Below, piece by piece: positions 54,062 through 63,521 of a stretch of 64,000 nucleotides of DNA. How positions within the stretch are numbered: the first letter of the stretch is position 1; each line of letters opens with the position of its first letter. Origin of the DNA: Mycobacterium kyogaense (lineage in GTDB: Bacteria; Actinomycetota; Actinomycetes; Mycobacteriales; Mycobacteriaceae); NCBI RefSeq assembly GCF_003254575.1, contig NZ_QJUA01000001.1, forward strand, positions 345,599-409,598, in the 5' to 3' direction. Position numbers and translations under genes: made by a program. The notes beneath the pieces were generated by a model. The model was not told the DNA's origin. It saw only the letters and a program-made list of their open reading frames with translations, and ran no database searches.

Positions 54062-54138
54062 GGGTTCCTTCGTGATGCCTCGAGCTCGTCCCGACTCGAG
54101 GAATGAGGCTAGCCGGTTCGCGGCCGCGGCGCGCCCGC

Positions 54139-54498
54139 TCAGCTCGAACCCGGACTGTGCGACAGCACGTTCACAACGTTGCCTGCGGCGTCCTCGAAGA
54201 AGAAGCGCCGTACGCCCCACTCCTCGTCGGTGAGCGGATGGACGATGTGAATGCCCGCGTCCAACGCACTCCTATACGCCTCGTCGACATCGCTGACCTG
54301 GATCGACACCGTCGGATTGACCGCGGCGGTCGCGTCCTCGGTCAACAGGCTGACCTGGTGGCGGTGTTCGGGGTCGGCGAGCGTGACTATCCAGCCGTGG
54401 TCCATCACGACGTCGAGGCCGAGGACCGCACGGTACTGGGCCACGGCAGCCGGCAGGTCCGGCACCGTGACGATGGGAACGACGCGTTCGACGGTCAA
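54139..54498 (-). CDS. VOC (glyoxalase/bleomycin resistance) family protein
   Basis: This 119-residue protein has one VOC fold (PIVTVPDLPAAVAQYRAVLGLDVVMDHGWIV; WGVRRFFFEDAAGNVVNVLSH). The final Glu and His suggest a metal site. Its ATG overlaps the XPB helicase stop as ATGA, so it is translationally coupled to it. Function unknown. Confidence 0.87.
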   Translation of the reverse strand: MTVERVVPIVTVPDLPAAVAQYRAVLGLDVVMDHGWIVTLADPEHRHQVSLLTEDATAAVNPTVSIQVSDVDEAYRSALDAGIHIVHPLTDEEWGVRRFFFEDAAGNVVNVLSHSPGSS

Positions 54499-56144
54499 AT
54501 GGCCGGGCCCAGCAGGTCGTCGGCGTCCTTGATGACGTAGCCGTAGCCCTGCTCGGCGAGGAAGCGCTGTCGATGCGCGGCGTACTCGGCGTCGAGGCTG
54601 TCCCGCGACACCACGGAGTAGAACACCGCTCCGCCGCCGTCGGCCTTCGGGCGCAGCAGCCGTCCCAGCCGCTGAGCTTCCTCCTGGCGGGAGCCGAACG
54701 TGCCCGACACCTGCACGGCGACGCTGGCCTCGGGCAGGTCGATGGAGAAGTTGGCGACCTTGGACACCACCAGCGTGCGGATCTCACCGGTGCGGAACGC
54801 GTCGAACAGCTGCTCGCGCTCCGCGGTCTTTGTCGAGCCCTGGATCACCGGCGCGTCCAGCTCGACGCCGAGCTCGTCGAGCTGGTCGAGGTAGGCCCCG
54901 ATCACCAGCGTCGGCTCGTCCGGATGGCGCTCCAGGATCGACTTCACCACGTTGACCTTGGTGTGTGCGGTCGCGCAGAGCTTGTACCGTTCGTCCGGTT
55001 CGGCCGTGGCGTAGAGCATGCGCTCGTTGTCGGTCATCGTGACGCGGACCTCGATGCACTCGGCCGGCGCGATCCACCCCTGCGCCTCGATGTCCTTCCA
55101 CGGCGCGTCGTAGCGCTTCGGTCCGATCAGCGAGAACACATCGCCCTCGCGGCCGTCCTCACGGATCAACGTCGCGGTGAGTCCGAGCCGCCGACGGGAC
55201 TGCAGGTCGGCCGTCATCCGGAACACCGGCGCTGGCAGCAGGTGCACCTCGTCATAGACGATCAGCCCCCAGTCGCGACTGTCGAACAGCTCGAGATGCT
55301 TGTACTCGCCCTTGGTGCGGCGGGTGATCACCTGATAGGTGGCGATGGTGACCGGGCGGATCTCCTTCTTCTCCCCGGAGTACTCGCCGATCTCCTCCTC
55401 GGTCAGTGAGGTCCGCGCGATCAGCTCGCGCTTCCACTGGCGGCCGGCGACGGTGTTGGTGACCAGAATCAGCGTCGTCGCACCGGCTTTGGCCATCGCC
55501 GCGGCGCCGACCAGCGTCTTGCCCGCCCCGCAGGGCAGCACCACGACGCCGGAGCCGCCGTCCCAGAAGGAGTCGGCAGCCATCTGCTGGTAGTCGCGCA
55601 GCTCCCAGCCGTCCTGCTCGAGCGTGATCGGATGCGCCTCGCCGTCGACGTAGCCCGCCAGATCCTCGGCCGGCCAACCGATCTTGAGCAGCATCTGCTT
55701 GACCCGGCCGCGCTCGCTGTTGTGCACGATCACGGTGTCGTCGTCGAGCCGGGCGCCGAGCATCGGCGCGATCTTCTTGTTGCGCAGCACTTCTTCGAGC
55801 ACGGCGCGGTCGAAACTGACCAGCGTCAACCCGTGGGCGGGATGCTTGACCAGCTGCAGGCGGCCGTAGCGCGCCATGGTGTCGACGATGTCGACGAGCA
55901 GCGGCTGGGGCACCGCGTAGCGGGAGAACGACACCAGGGCGTCGACGACCTGTTCGGCGTCGTGGCCGGCGGCGCGGGCGTTCCACAGCGCCAGCGGCGT
56001 GATGCGGTAGGTGTGCACGTGCTCGGGTGCCCGCTCGAGTTCGGCGAACGGCGCGATCGCCGCGCGGGCAGCGCCGGCCTGCTCGTGGTCGACCTCGAGC
56101 AACACAGTCTTGTCCGACTGCACGATCAAGGGGCCGTCGGTCAT
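54495..56144 (-). CDS. ercc3: XPB/Ssl2-type DNA helicase
   Basis: This 549-residue helicase has an N-terminal damage-recognition-like part, Walker A LPCGAGKTLVGAA, DEVH box (YDEVHLLPA), GLTATLIREDG and motif VI QRLGRLLRP. It corresponds to Rv0861c, annotated Ercc3, a superfamily 2 3'-5' helicase probably used in repair. ATG 56144 is chosen for the family N-terminus. The XPB-N-like protein is 3.5 kb away, separated by a giant gene; in M. tuberculosis they are adjacent. Confidence 0.93.
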   Translation of the reverse strand: MTDGPLIVQSDKTVLLEVDHEQAGAARAAIAPFAELERAPEHVHTYRITPLALWNARAAGHDAEQVVDALVSFSRYAVPQPLLVDIVDTMARYGRLQLVKHPAHGLTLVSFDRAVLEEVLRNKKIAPMLGARLDDDTVIVHNSERGRVKQMLLKIGWPAEDLAGYVDGEAHPITLEQDGWELRDYQQMAADSFWDGGSGVVVLPCGAGKTLVGAAAMAKAGATTLILVTNTVAGRQWKRELIARTSLTEEEIGEYSGEKKEIRPVTIATYQVITRRTKGEYKHLELFDSRDWGLIVYDEVHLLPAPVFRMTADLQSRRRLGLTATLIREDGREGDVFSLIGPKRYDAPWKDIEAQGWIAPAECIEVRVTMTDNERMLYATAEPDERYKLCATAHTKVNVVKSILERHPDEPTLVIGAYLDQLDELGVELDAPVIQGSTKTAEREQLFDAFRTGEIRTLVVSKVANFSIDLPEASVAVQVSGTFGSRQEEAQRLGRLLRPKADGGGAVFYSVVSRDSLDAEYAAHRQRFLAEQGYGYVIKDADDLLGPAI

Positions 56145-56537
56145 GCGCGGCCTCGGAAGAAAGTCATCCTGCCTATTATCCGCACTCTCACGACAACCCG
56201 GCTTCGCGTTCAGGACGGCGGGCACGGTCGCCCCGACAGAAGGGTGGCATCTTGGGTTGCGCGATCTGCGGAAGCGGGTGCGGATCAGCGTCGACAGTGG
56301 AAGCCGACACGTTCATTCCGAGTAGCCCTCGCCGCATAACTCCACTTCAAGAAGAAGGGTGAGGTTGCCGAAAACACTTCTTGGAGCATTTTCACAGAAA
56401 AGACAGTCACGCGCGTCAATTTGCTCTAGTGTTCGCTGCGCGGGGTAGCGGCCACAAGCGTGACGGCTCACGCCCAGCGTTGTCGTCGGGGGGCGAACAG
56501 TCACGGGGGACTGGACGCAGTGACGGAGGCCGGGCGC
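56145..56537. promoter_or_regulatory. Divergent gap XPB helicase / second giant gene
   Basis: These 393 bases contain no accepted gene. On the plus strand TAGTGT lies near 56424 as a possible -10, and GTCGGGGGGCGAACAG (56485-56500) matches the leader of the first giant gene. The stretch 56330-56430 is visibly lower in GC. GGAGG stands eight bases before ATG 56538. Confidence 0.5.
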
Positions 56538-59500
56538 ATGAGTGGCAAAGCTGTCGGACATCGGAAGTCTCGCATCGGTGCCGAAGGGCAGTTCTGGGCG
56601 GCCGCAAGGCTCCTCGACGATGCAGGGTCCAACCGACCCGCGCGACACCGAGTCGAGCAGCAGCGGTCGGCGATTCCTGTCGGACGGGTGGGGGCACTGG
56701 CGGTCTCCCTGGGCATCGGCTTGGCGGTCGCACACGCGGCGACGGGCGTGGCCGCGGCGAGCGAGGGCGAGACGGAGTCGAGCGTCACGTCGGCGGGCAG
56801 CACGACACCGGACACCGACGCACCCCGAGCCGGCAAGATCCGGGGGGCGAAGCGCTCTACCGACACCAAGGCCGAGACCGATGCCGACAGCGCGACAACT
56901 GCTGACGACGAGACAGCAGCCGGCCCGCGGAGATGGCATGCCAGGTTCGACGGGCCGAGACGGACCAGGGACGCCGAGGGCGACGAGAGTCGGGACATCG
57001 ACGTCGTTGCCGCGGGTACCGAGCAGAGTGCGGACAGCGACGAGGTCGCCGTATCGCCGGTGACGACGGCACCGCGCAAGCGCCTCTTCGCCCGGGTGCC
57101 GGACCCGGCGCCCCAAACCGCGCCGGTGGAAGTGGTGAGTCTGCAGGCCCCCGCGGCGATCGAGAAAGCCACTGCGCTCTCCGACACGCTGTCCGACACT
57201 CTTTCCGACACCAAGACCCCGGCGTCGTCTCCGGTCGACGACGCCCTGCTGGCCTACGTACGCCGGCTGATCACCCACACACTGTTCAACAAGACACCGG
57301 TGGTGCGGTCGGTGACCACCGAGCAGATCGTCACCGGACAGGTCGTGATCCGGATCGACGCCTACGACCCCAACGACGACCCGCTGACCTACACCATCGA
57401 GCAACCGGCCGGCGGAGGTGTGGTCGTCCGCAACCCGCTCGACGGTTCCTTCCTCTACACGCCGACCACCCCGGTCGTCGGCAATCCCCGACCCGTCGAA
57501 TTCACCGTCGTGGTGAGTGACAGCTCCGTCGACCTCCCCGGCTTGCTGGGCCTGCTGCACACCGTGGCTCGCGTGATCGGGCTGGCGCAGGCCGACACCT
57601 ACCGCCAGACAGTCGCCTTCACCGTGGACCCGCTCGTTCAACTCCCACCGTCGCTGCTCGCCACGCCCGCACTGCCCTACGTCGTGAAGAGCGATCCGGT
57701 GAAGCTGTTGTCCGCAGCCGCCATCGTCGATCCCGACTCCACACAACTGCAGAGCGTCAAGGTCTCGATCGCCGCCGGTAAACAGCTCGGTGACGTGCTC
57801 GGATACACCGCGCCCTCCGGCAGCATCATCACGCCCGTCTTCAGCGACGACAACCGCACGGTCACACTGTCCGGCCTGGCCAGCCTGGCCGACTACGAAG
57901 CAGCGCTCAAGGCCATCACGTTCAGCGCCACAAAGCTGGGTCTGGCGACTCGCGCCATCGAGATCACCCTCACCGATGAACAAGGCATCGAGAACCTGGT
58001 TCCCGCAGGCGTTCTGCTTCTGCTCCTGCCGGCGATCCAGTTCCCGCCGTCGCTGTTCGCGGTCGGCGGCGGGCCGTTCCGGTTGGGTGGCGACCCGGTG
58101 AAGCTGCTGTCGATCGCCGAGATCACCGATGCCGACTCGTCGTCACTGCAGTCGGTCACGGTATCGCTGGGCGCCGGTAAGCAGACCGGAGACGCGCTGT
58201 CCTACACCGCGCCGGACGGCAGTCAGATCACGGCGAGTTTCAGCGACGACAACCGCTCGGTGACACTGACCGGACCGGTCACTCTCGCCGAGTTCGAGGC
58301 CGCGCTGAAGGACATCACCTTCAGCGCAACGCAACTCGGGCTCGGTCTGCGCACGGTGAACGTCACCCTCACCGACACCGACGGCAACGACAGTCTGCTG
58401 CCCGCGACGGTCGCGATGGGTGTTCTCCCGGCGATCATCGTGGAACTCCCGTTGACAGTGACCCCATTGGGAGCCCCGATCCACACCATCGGTAAGCCTC
58501 CGGTGAAACTGATCTCCTCGGTCCTCATCGCCAACGCCGATGGGGGCAACCTCAGCGGCGCAACCATCGTCATCGGCCCCGGCCGCCTGTCCGGTGACAC
58601 ATTGACCTACACCGCTCCCGCGGGTTCCACGATCCAGGTCAACCGCCCCAACGACTGGACCATCGAGCTGACGGGACTCGCCAGCGTGGAGCAGTACACC
58701 GCTGCGCTGCAGGCGATTTCGTTCAGCGCGACGCAGGTCGGCCTCACTCGTTCGGTCACGATCTCGGTCACCGAAGAGGACGGCGACACCAGTCCTGTTC
58801 CGGGCGTGGTGTTCGCCAACACCATCGCACCGGTCCGGCCGCTGCTCACCGTGCTGTCGCTGCCGGCCACCTACACACTGGGCAAGTCCGGGGTCAAGGT
58901 CGCCGCCAACGTCGAGATCGGCGATCTCGACTCGACGGTGCTCACCGGTGCGACGGTGAAGATCAGCGGCGGACGGCAGGCCGGTGATCTGCTGAGCTTC
59001 GCCCCGATCGACGGCAACCCCGTGTCGGCGACGTGGAACGGAACCGACACGTTGACGTTCACCGGGACGGCGACGCTGGCCCAGTACGAAGCAGCGCTGG
59101 AGGCCGTCACGTTCACAGCGACCGGCGGCGCCGGCCTGCTCGACACTCGTACGGTCACCATCGATGTGGTGGACGACTCCGGCGTGGGCACGCTGCTGCC
59201 CGCTACGGTGCTCGTGGGCGTGAAGAACCCGGACCGTCCGACGATCGTCACGGTCGGCGCCACGTTCGTGAAGCTCGGCAGCTCGGTCAAGCCCATCACG
59301 TCAGCGACGATCCTCGACACCGACTCGACGATGCTGACCGGTGCGTCGGTGGCGATCACTGCGGGCCTCCGCAGCGGTGACACGCTCGCCTACGCCGGGA
59401 TCAGCGGAAACCCGGTGACCGCCGCCTACAACACGAACACCGGGGTCTTGACGCTGTCCGGAACGGCCACGATCGCTCAGTACGAGCAGGCGCTGGAGGC

Positions 59501-59627
59501 GGTCACCTTCAAGGCGACGCAACTGGGGGTCTTGCCGACCCGCACGATCACCGTGAACGTGGTGGACGATTCGAACCTGTCGGCGCTGGTCGCCGGGCTG
59601 GTCCTGACGACGGTGTCGCTGATCTAG
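56538..59627 (+). CDS. Second exported repeat protein (1029 aa), paralogue of the giant protein
   Basis: The N-terminus shares with the giant protein an FW-x-A-R-L-L stretch and the signal core PVGRVGALAVSLGIGLAVA, followed by an acidic linker, and then the module LLAYVRRLITHTLFNKTPV with DPNDDPLTYTI and FLYTPTT. Five beta-type repeats of about 130 residues follow (KLLSAAAIVDPDS, KLLSIAEITDADS and others), with A-x-Y-E-A-A-L in each. ATG 56538 is preferred over starts at 56460 and 56520. The stop overlaps the next gene tail to tail by four bases. A surface role is inferred. Confidence 0.88.
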   Translation: MSGKAVGHRKSRIGAEGQFWAAARLLDDAGSNRPARHRVEQQRSAIPVGRVGALAVSLGIGLAVAHAATGVAAASEGETESSVTSAGSTTPDTDAPRAGKIRGAKRSTDTKAETDADSATTADDETAAGPRRWHARFDGPRRTRDAEGDESRDIDVVAAGTEQSADSDEVAVSPVTTAPRKRLFARVPDPAPQTAPVEVVSLQAPAAIEKATALSDTLSDTLSDTKTPASSPVDDALLAYVRRLITHTLFNKTPVVRSVTTEQIVTGQVVIRIDAYDPNDDPLTYTIEQPAGGGVVVRNPLDGSFLYTPTTPVVGNPRPVEFTVVVSDSSVDLPGLLGLLHTVARVIGLAQADTYRQTVAFTVDPLVQLPPSLLATPALPYVVKSDPVKLLSAAAIVDPDSTQLQSVKVSIAAGKQLGDVLGYTAPSGSIITPVFSDDNRTVTLSGLASLADYEAALKAITFSATKLGLATRAIEITLTDEQGIENLVPAGVLLLLLPAIQFPPSLFAVGGGPFRLGGDPVKLLSIAEITDADSSSLQSVTVSLGAGKQTGDALSYTAPDGSQITASFSDDNRSVTLTGPVTLAEFEAALKDITFSATQLGLGLRTVNVTLTDTDGNDSLLPATVAMGVLPAIIVELPLTVTPLGAPIHTIGKPPVKLISSVLIANADGGNLSGATIVIGPGRLSGDTLTYTAPAGSTIQVNRPNDWTIELTGLASVEQYTAALQAISFSATQVGLTRSVTISVTEEDGDTSPVPGVVFANTIAPVRPLLTVLSLPATYTLGKSGVKVAANVEIGDLDSTVLTGATVKISGGRQAGDLLSFAPIDGNPVSATWNGTDTLTFTGTATLAQYEAALEAVTFTATGGAGLLDTRTVTIDVVDDSGVGTLLPATVLVGVKNPDRPTIVTVGATFVKLGSSVKPITSATILDTDSTMLTGASVAITAGLRSGDTLAYAGISGNPVTAAYNTNTGVLTLSGTATIAQYEQALEAVTFKATQLGVLPTRTITVNVVDDSNLSALVAGLVLTTVSLI

Positions 59628-61888
59628 CCCGGATCGGCCGAGACCACCGACGTGACGCGGTGGATGGCGAATTCGCGCACCCGACCTGAGGCGGGGTCAT
59701 ACGCGGTCAGCTGTCCACCGCGCACGTTGATCGGCGCGACCACCCGCTGGCTGGCGACGCCCGCCGGATCCACGTAACCGATCACCACCGACTCCTGATG
59801 GTGTGCTGCGTGCTGCAATTCGGAGATCGCGACCGCCGGGTCGAGTCGCAGCCCCGACGACGGCGACGCCGCGACTTTGCGCAGCACGGCGACGATCGCA
59901 CCGAGGGTCTGGTCGGTGGGAGTGGCGCCGGGCCGGAAGGTGCGGCGCCGGCCAGGGGCCGGGACGCGGGAGCCACGGCTGCGCAGATCCACGATCGCCC
60001 CGGTGGAATCCTCGGCAGCCGGGGCGAACCCGGCGCTTCGCAGCGCGGAGAGCACCTCGGCGATAGGGGCCTGCGACACCGCGACCGTCGGTGCGAGAAG
60101 GCGCAATTCGACGGCTTCGGTGGCCGGGGCGCCGACGGCGGCGGCCAGTAGCGCCGCGTCCTCGCAGCGCACGAACGACGCTGCCATGCCCACCCGCAGC
60201 TGCCCGTGCCGTCGTGCGACATCGTCGATGAGATAGGTCAATGCCTGCGGCACCGGTGTTCTGGAATGTCTGGTGAACAGAGCGTGGAGTTCTCCGGCGG
60301 TCTTGCCGCTGTCGAGCGCGCGCCGCACCGATGCCTCGTCGATGCGGAACACCATTGCCGCACCGGCTGATTCGACAGTGGCGACTGCGCCCAGCTGTTC
60401 GGCCAGATCCCGCTCCAATGGCCCCGGGACGATCACCGTCAGATCGGCCTGCACCAGGAAATGATCGATCGGGGAGGGAAGCGCCTTGTCCATCGCGGCG
60501 ATGACGGCCTGCTCGTCCTCGCCGGCGAGCAGCCTGCGCAACGGGCTGGCCAGCGCCCCGCGGCCGACGACGCCGACGGCGTGCGCCTCGGTCAGCAGGT
60601 CCGCCACCGGGTCGGGCTGCAGGCGCGCCGACCAGCGGGGCCGCTGCCAGACCATGGCGCGGGATGCGCTCGCGGCATCCACCCCTGACCCTGGTGGCAG
60701 CTCGGCGAGCATCGACAGCAGGAGTCGGCGATCCAGCGGAGCTGCTGTCGAGAACAGCGAATCCGAAAGCGCTGCATAGGGTTTGCCATCTGGGCCGCGG
60801 GCGCCGACTAGGCTGGGCCGGCCCGGCAGGTCCAGCCACGCCGACGCCACCAGGTGCCACTTGACCGCCGTGGGAGATTCGATGAATCGGTCTGCGGCCA
60901 CCGTCGGTGCCCAGTACGAACCGGTGTCCGGGGGTTCGGGCTCGGGGACCCCGGCGGCGATCAGCCCTGCCGCGAGTGCCACCTCGAGGATCAGACCCAG
61001 CCGACGCTCGTCGATACCCGTCGCCTTCGTCAGTCGTTTGACCTCGCGGACCCCCAGGCCCCCGCTGCGGAGCTCCGGAACCGGTGTGGCACCGAGGTTC
61101 TCGAGCACCAGATCGACTTCGCGCAGCAGGTCGATCGCGGCGCCGGCCGCGACGGCGTCGACGTCGGCGGTGGACGTGGTCGTCACCGTCGGGTCGGGGC
61201 GGGCCAGGCTCACCGGACCGGGCGTCTCGCCGCGCAGCGCCTGCCCCACGAGCCGAGGCAGGATCACCGTGTCGGCATCGAGTCGCCGCAGCAGCCCGGC
61301 GGCCAGCAGCCGCTGGACGGGCCGATCCGCCGGAGCGTCGGGGAGGGCATCGCGGGTGCGGCCGATCGGAGAGCCCTCGAGCAGCTTCTCGAGCAGATCG
61401 CGTGCCGCATCGTCGAGTGCGTCGAGAGCCTCGGTGACCTCGGCCGCGGAGAGGGCCTGCGGCTCGAGCGTCGCCTGGCCCGGGTACCACGGCAGCCCGT
61501 TCGCGGCCTCGGCGACGACGCGCAGGGCGCCCGTGCCTGCGGTGTCGCCCCACACCAGCGCTCGCTCCGTGAGGTCGCCGACCGCCGCGCGCACAGACGC
61601 CTCGTCGGTGCGCTCGCCCAACGCTGCGGCCAACTCCTTGAACGTCACCGCGGTCGTCTCGGCATGCACGGTCAGCAGTGCGTCGAGCACCGTCAGGTGC
61701 AGGAAGTCGAGATCGTCGGTGGCGGCCTTGACCGACTGCCGGGCGGCGGCCCGGGCGGCCAGCGCGGCGATCGTTCCCGGTGGCGGCTGGGTGAGGTCGG
61801 GCCGCGACCGCAACAGCGTGATCAGTGCCTCGTCGTCGCGTTCGGCCAACCACACGCCCAACGGCATACCGGGGCTCTTGGCGCTCAC
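59624..61888 (-). CDS. XPB/Ssl2 N-terminal-domain (helicase-associated) protein, Rv0862c-like
   Basis: This 754-residue protein has the family layout of the helicase-associated Rv0862c protein: an N-terminal SPGMPLGVWLAERDDEALITLLRSRPDL, middle winged-helix-like parts, and a C-terminal WYL-like end (VIGYVDPAGVASQRVVAPINVRGGQLTAYD, split here by family positions). It lacks helicase motifs. GTG 61888 has TACGCT six bases upstream, so the mRNA is probably leaderless. It may work with the XPB helicase, but this is inference. Confidence 0.85.
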   Translation of the reverse strand: MSAKSPGMPLGVWLAERDDEALITLLRSRPDLTQPPPGTIAALAARAAARQSVKAATDDLDFLHLTVLDALLTVHAETTAVTFKELAAALGERTDEASVRAAVGDLTERALVWGDTAGTGALRVVAEAANGLPWYPGQATLEPQALSAAEVTEALDALDDAARDLLEKLLEGSPIGRTRDALPDAPADRPVQRLLAAGLLRRLDADTVILPRLVGQALRGETPGPVSLARPDPTVTTTSTADVDAVAAGAAIDLLREVDLVLENLGATPVPELRSGGLGVREVKRLTKATGIDERRLGLILEVALAAGLIAAGVPEPEPPDTGSYWAPTVAADRFIESPTAVKWHLVASAWLDLPGRPSLVGARGPDGKPYAALSDSLFSTAAPLDRRLLLSMLAELPPGSGVDAASASRAMVWQRPRWSARLQPDPVADLLTEAHAVGVVGRGALASPLRRLLAGEDEQAVIAAMDKALPSPIDHFLVQADLTVIVPGPLERDLAEQLGAVATVESAGAAMVFRIDEASVRRALDSGKTAGELHALFTRHSRTPVPQALTYLIDDVARRHGQLRVGMAASFVRCEDAALLAAAVGAPATEAVELRLLAPTVAVSQAPIAEVLSALRSAGFAPAAEDSTGAIVDLRSRGSRVPAPGRRRTFRPGATPTDQTLGAIVAVLRKVAASPSSGLRLDPAVAISELQHAAHHQESVVIGYVDPAGVASQRVVAPINVRGGQLTAYDPASGRVREFAIHRVTSVVSADPG

Positions 61889-61943
61889 CTGACCAGCGTA
61901 AAGCAGCCTCCCACCCTCGCCAGCCGGCGATCGGCCTGCCACA

Positions 61944-62138
61944 ATGTCATCCGTGGCTGATGACAAGAAGAACCGATACGTCGATCCCGGCTGGCCCACC
62001 AGCGACGCCGACGACCACGCCGTCAGCGAGCTGGCCGCCGACCGCACCGGGGCCCTGTCGCCGTTCGGCGACATCACCTTCCCCCTGCCGGCCGAGGAGC
62101 TGCCGTTCATCCAGTCCTCGACCGTCATCAACAAGTAG
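61944..62138 (+). CDS. Small conserved protein, Rv0863-like
   Basis: This 64-residue polar protein contains [19 protein letters not shown] and [15 protein letters not shown]. It is divergent from the Rv0862c-like gene and two bases ahead of moaC, so it is probably the first gene of the moa transcript. The start may be ATG 61944 or GTG 61953. Its function is unknown; a link to Moco synthesis is only positional. Confidence 0.7.
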   Translation: MSSVADDKKNRYVDPGWPTSDADDHAVSELAADRTGALSPFGDITFPLPAEELPFIQSSTVINK

Positions 62139-62140
62139 CG

Positions 62141-62611
62141 ATGGCGGAGCGCCTCTCGCACCTCGACGAGGCCGGCGCCGCCCACATGGTGGACGTCACC
62201 GCCAAGGACGTGACGAAGCGCGTTGCGGTGGCTGCGGGCACCGTCCGGACCCGCGCCGACGTCATCGACCTGATCAGCACGAACGGCCTGCCCAAGGGTG
62301 ACGCGCTGGCCACCGCCCGCGTCGCGGGCATCCTGGCGGCCAAACGCACCAGCGAGCTGGTGCCGCTGTGTCATCCGTTGGCTATCACCGGTGTCGACAT
62401 CGACTTCGACGTCTCCGGCGACGAGGTGGGCATCACGGCGACGGTCCGCACCACCGATCGCACGGGGGTGGAGATGGAGGCGCTGACGGCTGTCAGTGTG
62501 GCCGCACTGACCGTCTACGACATGATCAAGGCCGTCGACCGTGCCGCCTCGATCGACGGTATCCGCGTGCTCCACAAGGAGGGCGGCAAGACCGGCCCGT
62601 GGTCGCGGTGA
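62141..62611 (+). CDS. moaC: Cyclic pyranopterin monophosphate synthase MoaC
   Basis: This 156-residue protein has PLCHPLAIT and KEGGKTG, the active-site motifs. MoaC converts the 3',8-cyclo-GTP product of MoaA into cyclic pyranopterin monophosphate, an early step of molybdenum cofactor synthesis. moaA is not in the window. It overlaps mog by four bases (GTGA). Confidence 0.95.
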   Translation: MAERLSHLDEAGAAHMVDVTAKDVTKRVAVAAGTVRTRADVIDLISTNGLPKGDALATARVAGILAAKRTSELVPLCHPLAITGVDIDFDVSGDEVGITATVRTTDRTGVEMEALTAVSVAALTVYDMIKAVDRAASIDGIRVLHKEGGKTGPWSR

Positions 62612-63093
62612 GCCCGACCCGCTCCGGTGTGGTCGTGATCGCCTCCACCCGTGCCGCCACCGGCGTCTACACCGATCGATGCGGTCCGGTGATCGTCGAC
62701 TGGCTCACCGCGCGTGCGGTGCACACCCCGCCGGCGGTGGTGGTTCCCGACGGTGAGCCGGTCGGTGCGGCGCTGCGGGAGGCACTGCAGGACGAGCCCG
62801 ATGTCATCATCACGTCCGGGGGCACCGGTGTCTCACCCACCGACGCGACGCCGCAGCAGACCGCGGCCGTGCTCGACTACGAGGTCCCCGGCCTCGCCGA
62901 CGCGATCCGGCGCTCGGGGCTGCCCCAGGTGCCGACTTCGGTGCTGTCGCGCGGGATCTGTGGGGTCTCGGGACGGACGTTGATCGTGAACCTCCCCGGC
63001 TCACTGGGCGGCGTGCGGGACGGTCTGGGCGTTCTCGACGAGGTGCTCGACCATGCCCTCGACCAGCTGCGGGGCGGAGATCACCGACCGTGA
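62608..63093 (+). CDS. mog: Molybdopterin adenylyltransferase Mog/MoaB-like
   Basis: This 161-residue protein has [14 protein letters not shown] and the C-terminal [13 protein letters not shown], both MoCF-domain motifs. It activates molybdopterin with ATP before molybdate insertion. GTG 62608 overlaps the moaC stop; the longer in-frame sequence lies inside moaC. In M. tuberculosis it is Rv0865. Confidence 0.93.
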   Translation: MSPTRSGVVVIASTRAATGVYTDRCGPVIVDWLTARAVHTPPAVVVPDGEPVGAALREALQDEPDVIITSGGTGVSPTDATPQQTAAVLDYEVPGLADAIRRSGLPQVPTSVLSRGICGVSGRTLIVNLPGSLGGVRDGLGVLDEVLDHALDQLRGGDHRP

Positions 63094-63515
63094 CCGAGGT
63101 CGTGCGCGCAGCGCTGACCGAGCAGCCAATCGATGCCGCCGAGCACGAGGCACTCGTCGCCCACCACGCCGCGGGCGCTGTGGTGTCGTTCGCCGGGGTG
63201 GTGCGCAACCACGACGGCGGCCGCTCGGTGACCAGGCTGGAGTACTCGGCGCATCCGTCGGCGGCCCAGGTTCTCGCCGATGTCGTCGCGGAGGTGGCGG
63301 CCGAGGCCAGCGGGGTGCGGGCGATCGCCGTCAGCCACCGCGTCGGTCCGTTGCAGATCGGGGACGCAGCGCTGATCGCCGTCGTGGCCGCCGATCATCG
63401 CGGCGCAGCCTTTCAGACGTGTGCACGACTCGTCGACCGCGTCAAAGAACTGCTACCCGTGTGGAAGCACCAGTTCTTCGTCGACGGCACCGACGAGTGG
63501 GTCAACTCCGCGTAG
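63090..63515 (+). CDS. moaE: Molybdopterin synthase catalytic subunit MoaE
   Basis: This 141-residue protein has [21 protein letters not shown] and [16 protein letters not shown], the MoaE marks including the Lys that acts in sulfur transfer. With MoaD it converts precursor Z to molybdopterin. moaD is not in the window. Its GTG start overlaps the mog stop by four bases. Confidence 0.94.
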   Translation: MTEVVRAALTEQPIDAAEHEALVAHHAAGAVVSFAGVVRNHDGGRSVTRLEYSAHPSAAQVLADVVAEVAAEASGVRAIAVSHRVGPLQIGDAALIAVVAADHRGAAFQTCARLVDRVKELLPVWKHQFFVDGTDEWVNSA

Positions 63516-63521
63516 CGGAGA

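Noticed and set aside
59624..62575. 983-codon version of the Rv0862c-like protein
   Set aside because: The extra N-terminal part is antisense to moaC and to the small gene. A leaderless GTG at 61888 gives the family length.
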